Assembly (NCBI GenBank): GCA_021773655.1
Contig: JAJFJX010000424.1
Coordinates: 1-5,931 of the forward strand
Reading direction: 5' to 3'
DNA: 5,931 nt
DNA from: Panacagrimonas sp.
Lineage (GTDB): Bacteria > Pseudomonadota > Gammaproteobacteria > Nevskiales > Nevskiaceae
This document shows positions 5,576 through 5,931 of the stretch, piece by piece (the stretch's first letter is position 1; the number at the start of each line of letters is the position of its first letter). Position numbers and translations under genes: made by a program. The notes beneath the pieces are model-generated. The model ran no database searches. It was not told where the DNA came from and worked only from the letters and a program-made list of their open reading frames with translations.

Positions 5576-5931
5576 GACGCGCTCCCGAGAACGAGGGTGG
5601 CGTGCTCGGACATCATTCCGCCGTAGCAGTGGACGACGCCGAGATCGGCTTTCTTCAACTGGCGGGCTTCGCCGGCGATGCCCATGATCTGGCGTGCCGC
5701 TTCCACGATCATGGTCTGGCCGGAAGCATCTCCGACATGGCCGAAGGACATCAGGCCGCCATAGGTGTTGACCGGGAATTCGCCGCCCGGCGCGGTGCGG
5801 CCGCCGGCGAAAAACGCGCCGCCCTGGCCCTTGGCGCAGAGGCCGAGGTCTTCGGCGTAGATGATCGGGTTGATGCTGAAGGAGTCGTAGAGCTGGGCGA
5901 AGTCCATGTCCCTGGGTCCGACACCGGCCAT
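5572..5931 (-). CDS. Thiolase family protein (SCPx/lipid-transfer type), C-terminal 119 residues
   Basis: Only the C-terminal end is in the window; the reading frame is open to the right edge, and the methionine at 5931 is internal. Thiolases of this group cleave or form C-C bonds on acyl-CoA, often branched or steroid side-chain CoA esters. Visible motifs, counting from position 5931, are MDFAQLYDSFSI (9-20), EDLGLCAKGQGG (27-38), FPVNTYGGLMSFGHVGDASG (52-71) and VVHCYGGMMSEHATLVLG (99-116). The N-x-x-GG...GH pattern keeps the thiolase histidine (H65), and C102 in C-x-GG is at the place of the second catalytic cysteine, which suggests a true thiolase and not an Ltp2-like aldolase. The nucleophilic cysteine would be outside the window, so this is unproven. 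The stop overlaps the DUF35 start by four bases, the usual arrangement for these paired subunits. Substrate unknown. Confidence 0.88.
   Translation of the reverse strand: MAGVGPRDMDFAQLYDSFSINPIIYAEDLGLCAKGQGGAFFAGGRTAPGGEFPVNTYGGLMSFGHVGDASGQTMIVEAARQIMGIAGEARQLKKADLGVVHCYGGMMSEHATLVLGSAS
5582..5586 (-). promoter_or_regulatory. Ribosome binding site of the DUF35 gene
   Basis: GGGAG on the minus strand, six bases before the ATG at 5575 and inside the last codons of the thiolase gene. It supports this start and translation of the second gene independently of, or coupled to, termination of the first. Confidence 0.65.

Noticed and set aside
4970..5626. Plus-strand frame of 218 codons opposite the DUF35 gene
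   Set aside because: It is antisense to a clearly conserved DUF35 protein and has no recognisable domain of its own.
1..5931. CRISPR array, tRNA or rRNA genes, insertion sequence or attachment sites
   Set aside because: No spaced direct repeats, cloverleaf-like sequences, rRNA landmarks, transposase motifs or flanking inverted repeats were seen. The only tandem repeat is the 15-bp pair at 2596-2625.

Overview
The window is uniformly GC-rich and carries dense bacterial genes on both strands. It looks like chromosome from a high-GC gammaproteobacterium. The best clues are an E. coli-type multifunctional tRNA nucleotidyltransferase (Cca with a C-terminal HD domain) just downstream of an Slt70-type lytic transglycosylase, with a divergent TauE/SafE permease next to them. 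I associate this order with Lysobacterales/Xanthomonadales-like genomes, but that placement is from memory and only moderately certain. No IS element, phage gene, CRISPR array, tRNA or rRNA is visible.

Layout, left to right. (1) Positions 1-493, minus strand: N-terminal part of a TauE/SafE membrane permease, running off the left edge. (2) Positions 584-2587, plus strand: slt, a periplasmic soluble lytic murein transglycosylase. (3) Positions 2655-3902, plus strand: cca, separated from slt by a short gap with a 15-bp tandem repeat, probably co-transcribed. (4) Positions 3924-3973: GC-rich hairpins, including a good intrinsic terminator for the minus-strand gene that follows. (5) Positions 3999-4334, minus strand: a small, exported, extremely glycine-rich protein of unknown function, with a clear ribosome binding site. 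(6) Positions 4345-4647: no gene recognised; probably the 5' region of the glycine-rich gene. (7) Positions 4648-5931, minus strand: the 3' end of an acyl-CoA metabolism operon. In transcription order it holds a thiolase (SCPx/lipid-transfer type, C-terminal part only), a DUF35 OB-fold partner protein coupled by an ATGA overlap, a decayed thioesterase tail with an in-frame amber stop, a frameshifted unrecognised reading frame, and a possible terminator.

The thiolase and DUF35 protein very likely work as one complex on CoA thioesters, as known thiolase/DUF35 pairs do. The part of the operon behind them has been damaged: the thioesterase has lost its N-terminal half and has a stop codon, and the next reading frame needs several single-base shifts. 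Slt and Cca are housekeeping genes of unrelated pathways (cell-wall turnover and tRNA 3'-end maturation).

I see no convincing new multi-gene system. The points most worth a second look are the decayed operon tail, the DUF35 protein that kept only half of its usual zinc ligands, and the exported glycine-rich protein.
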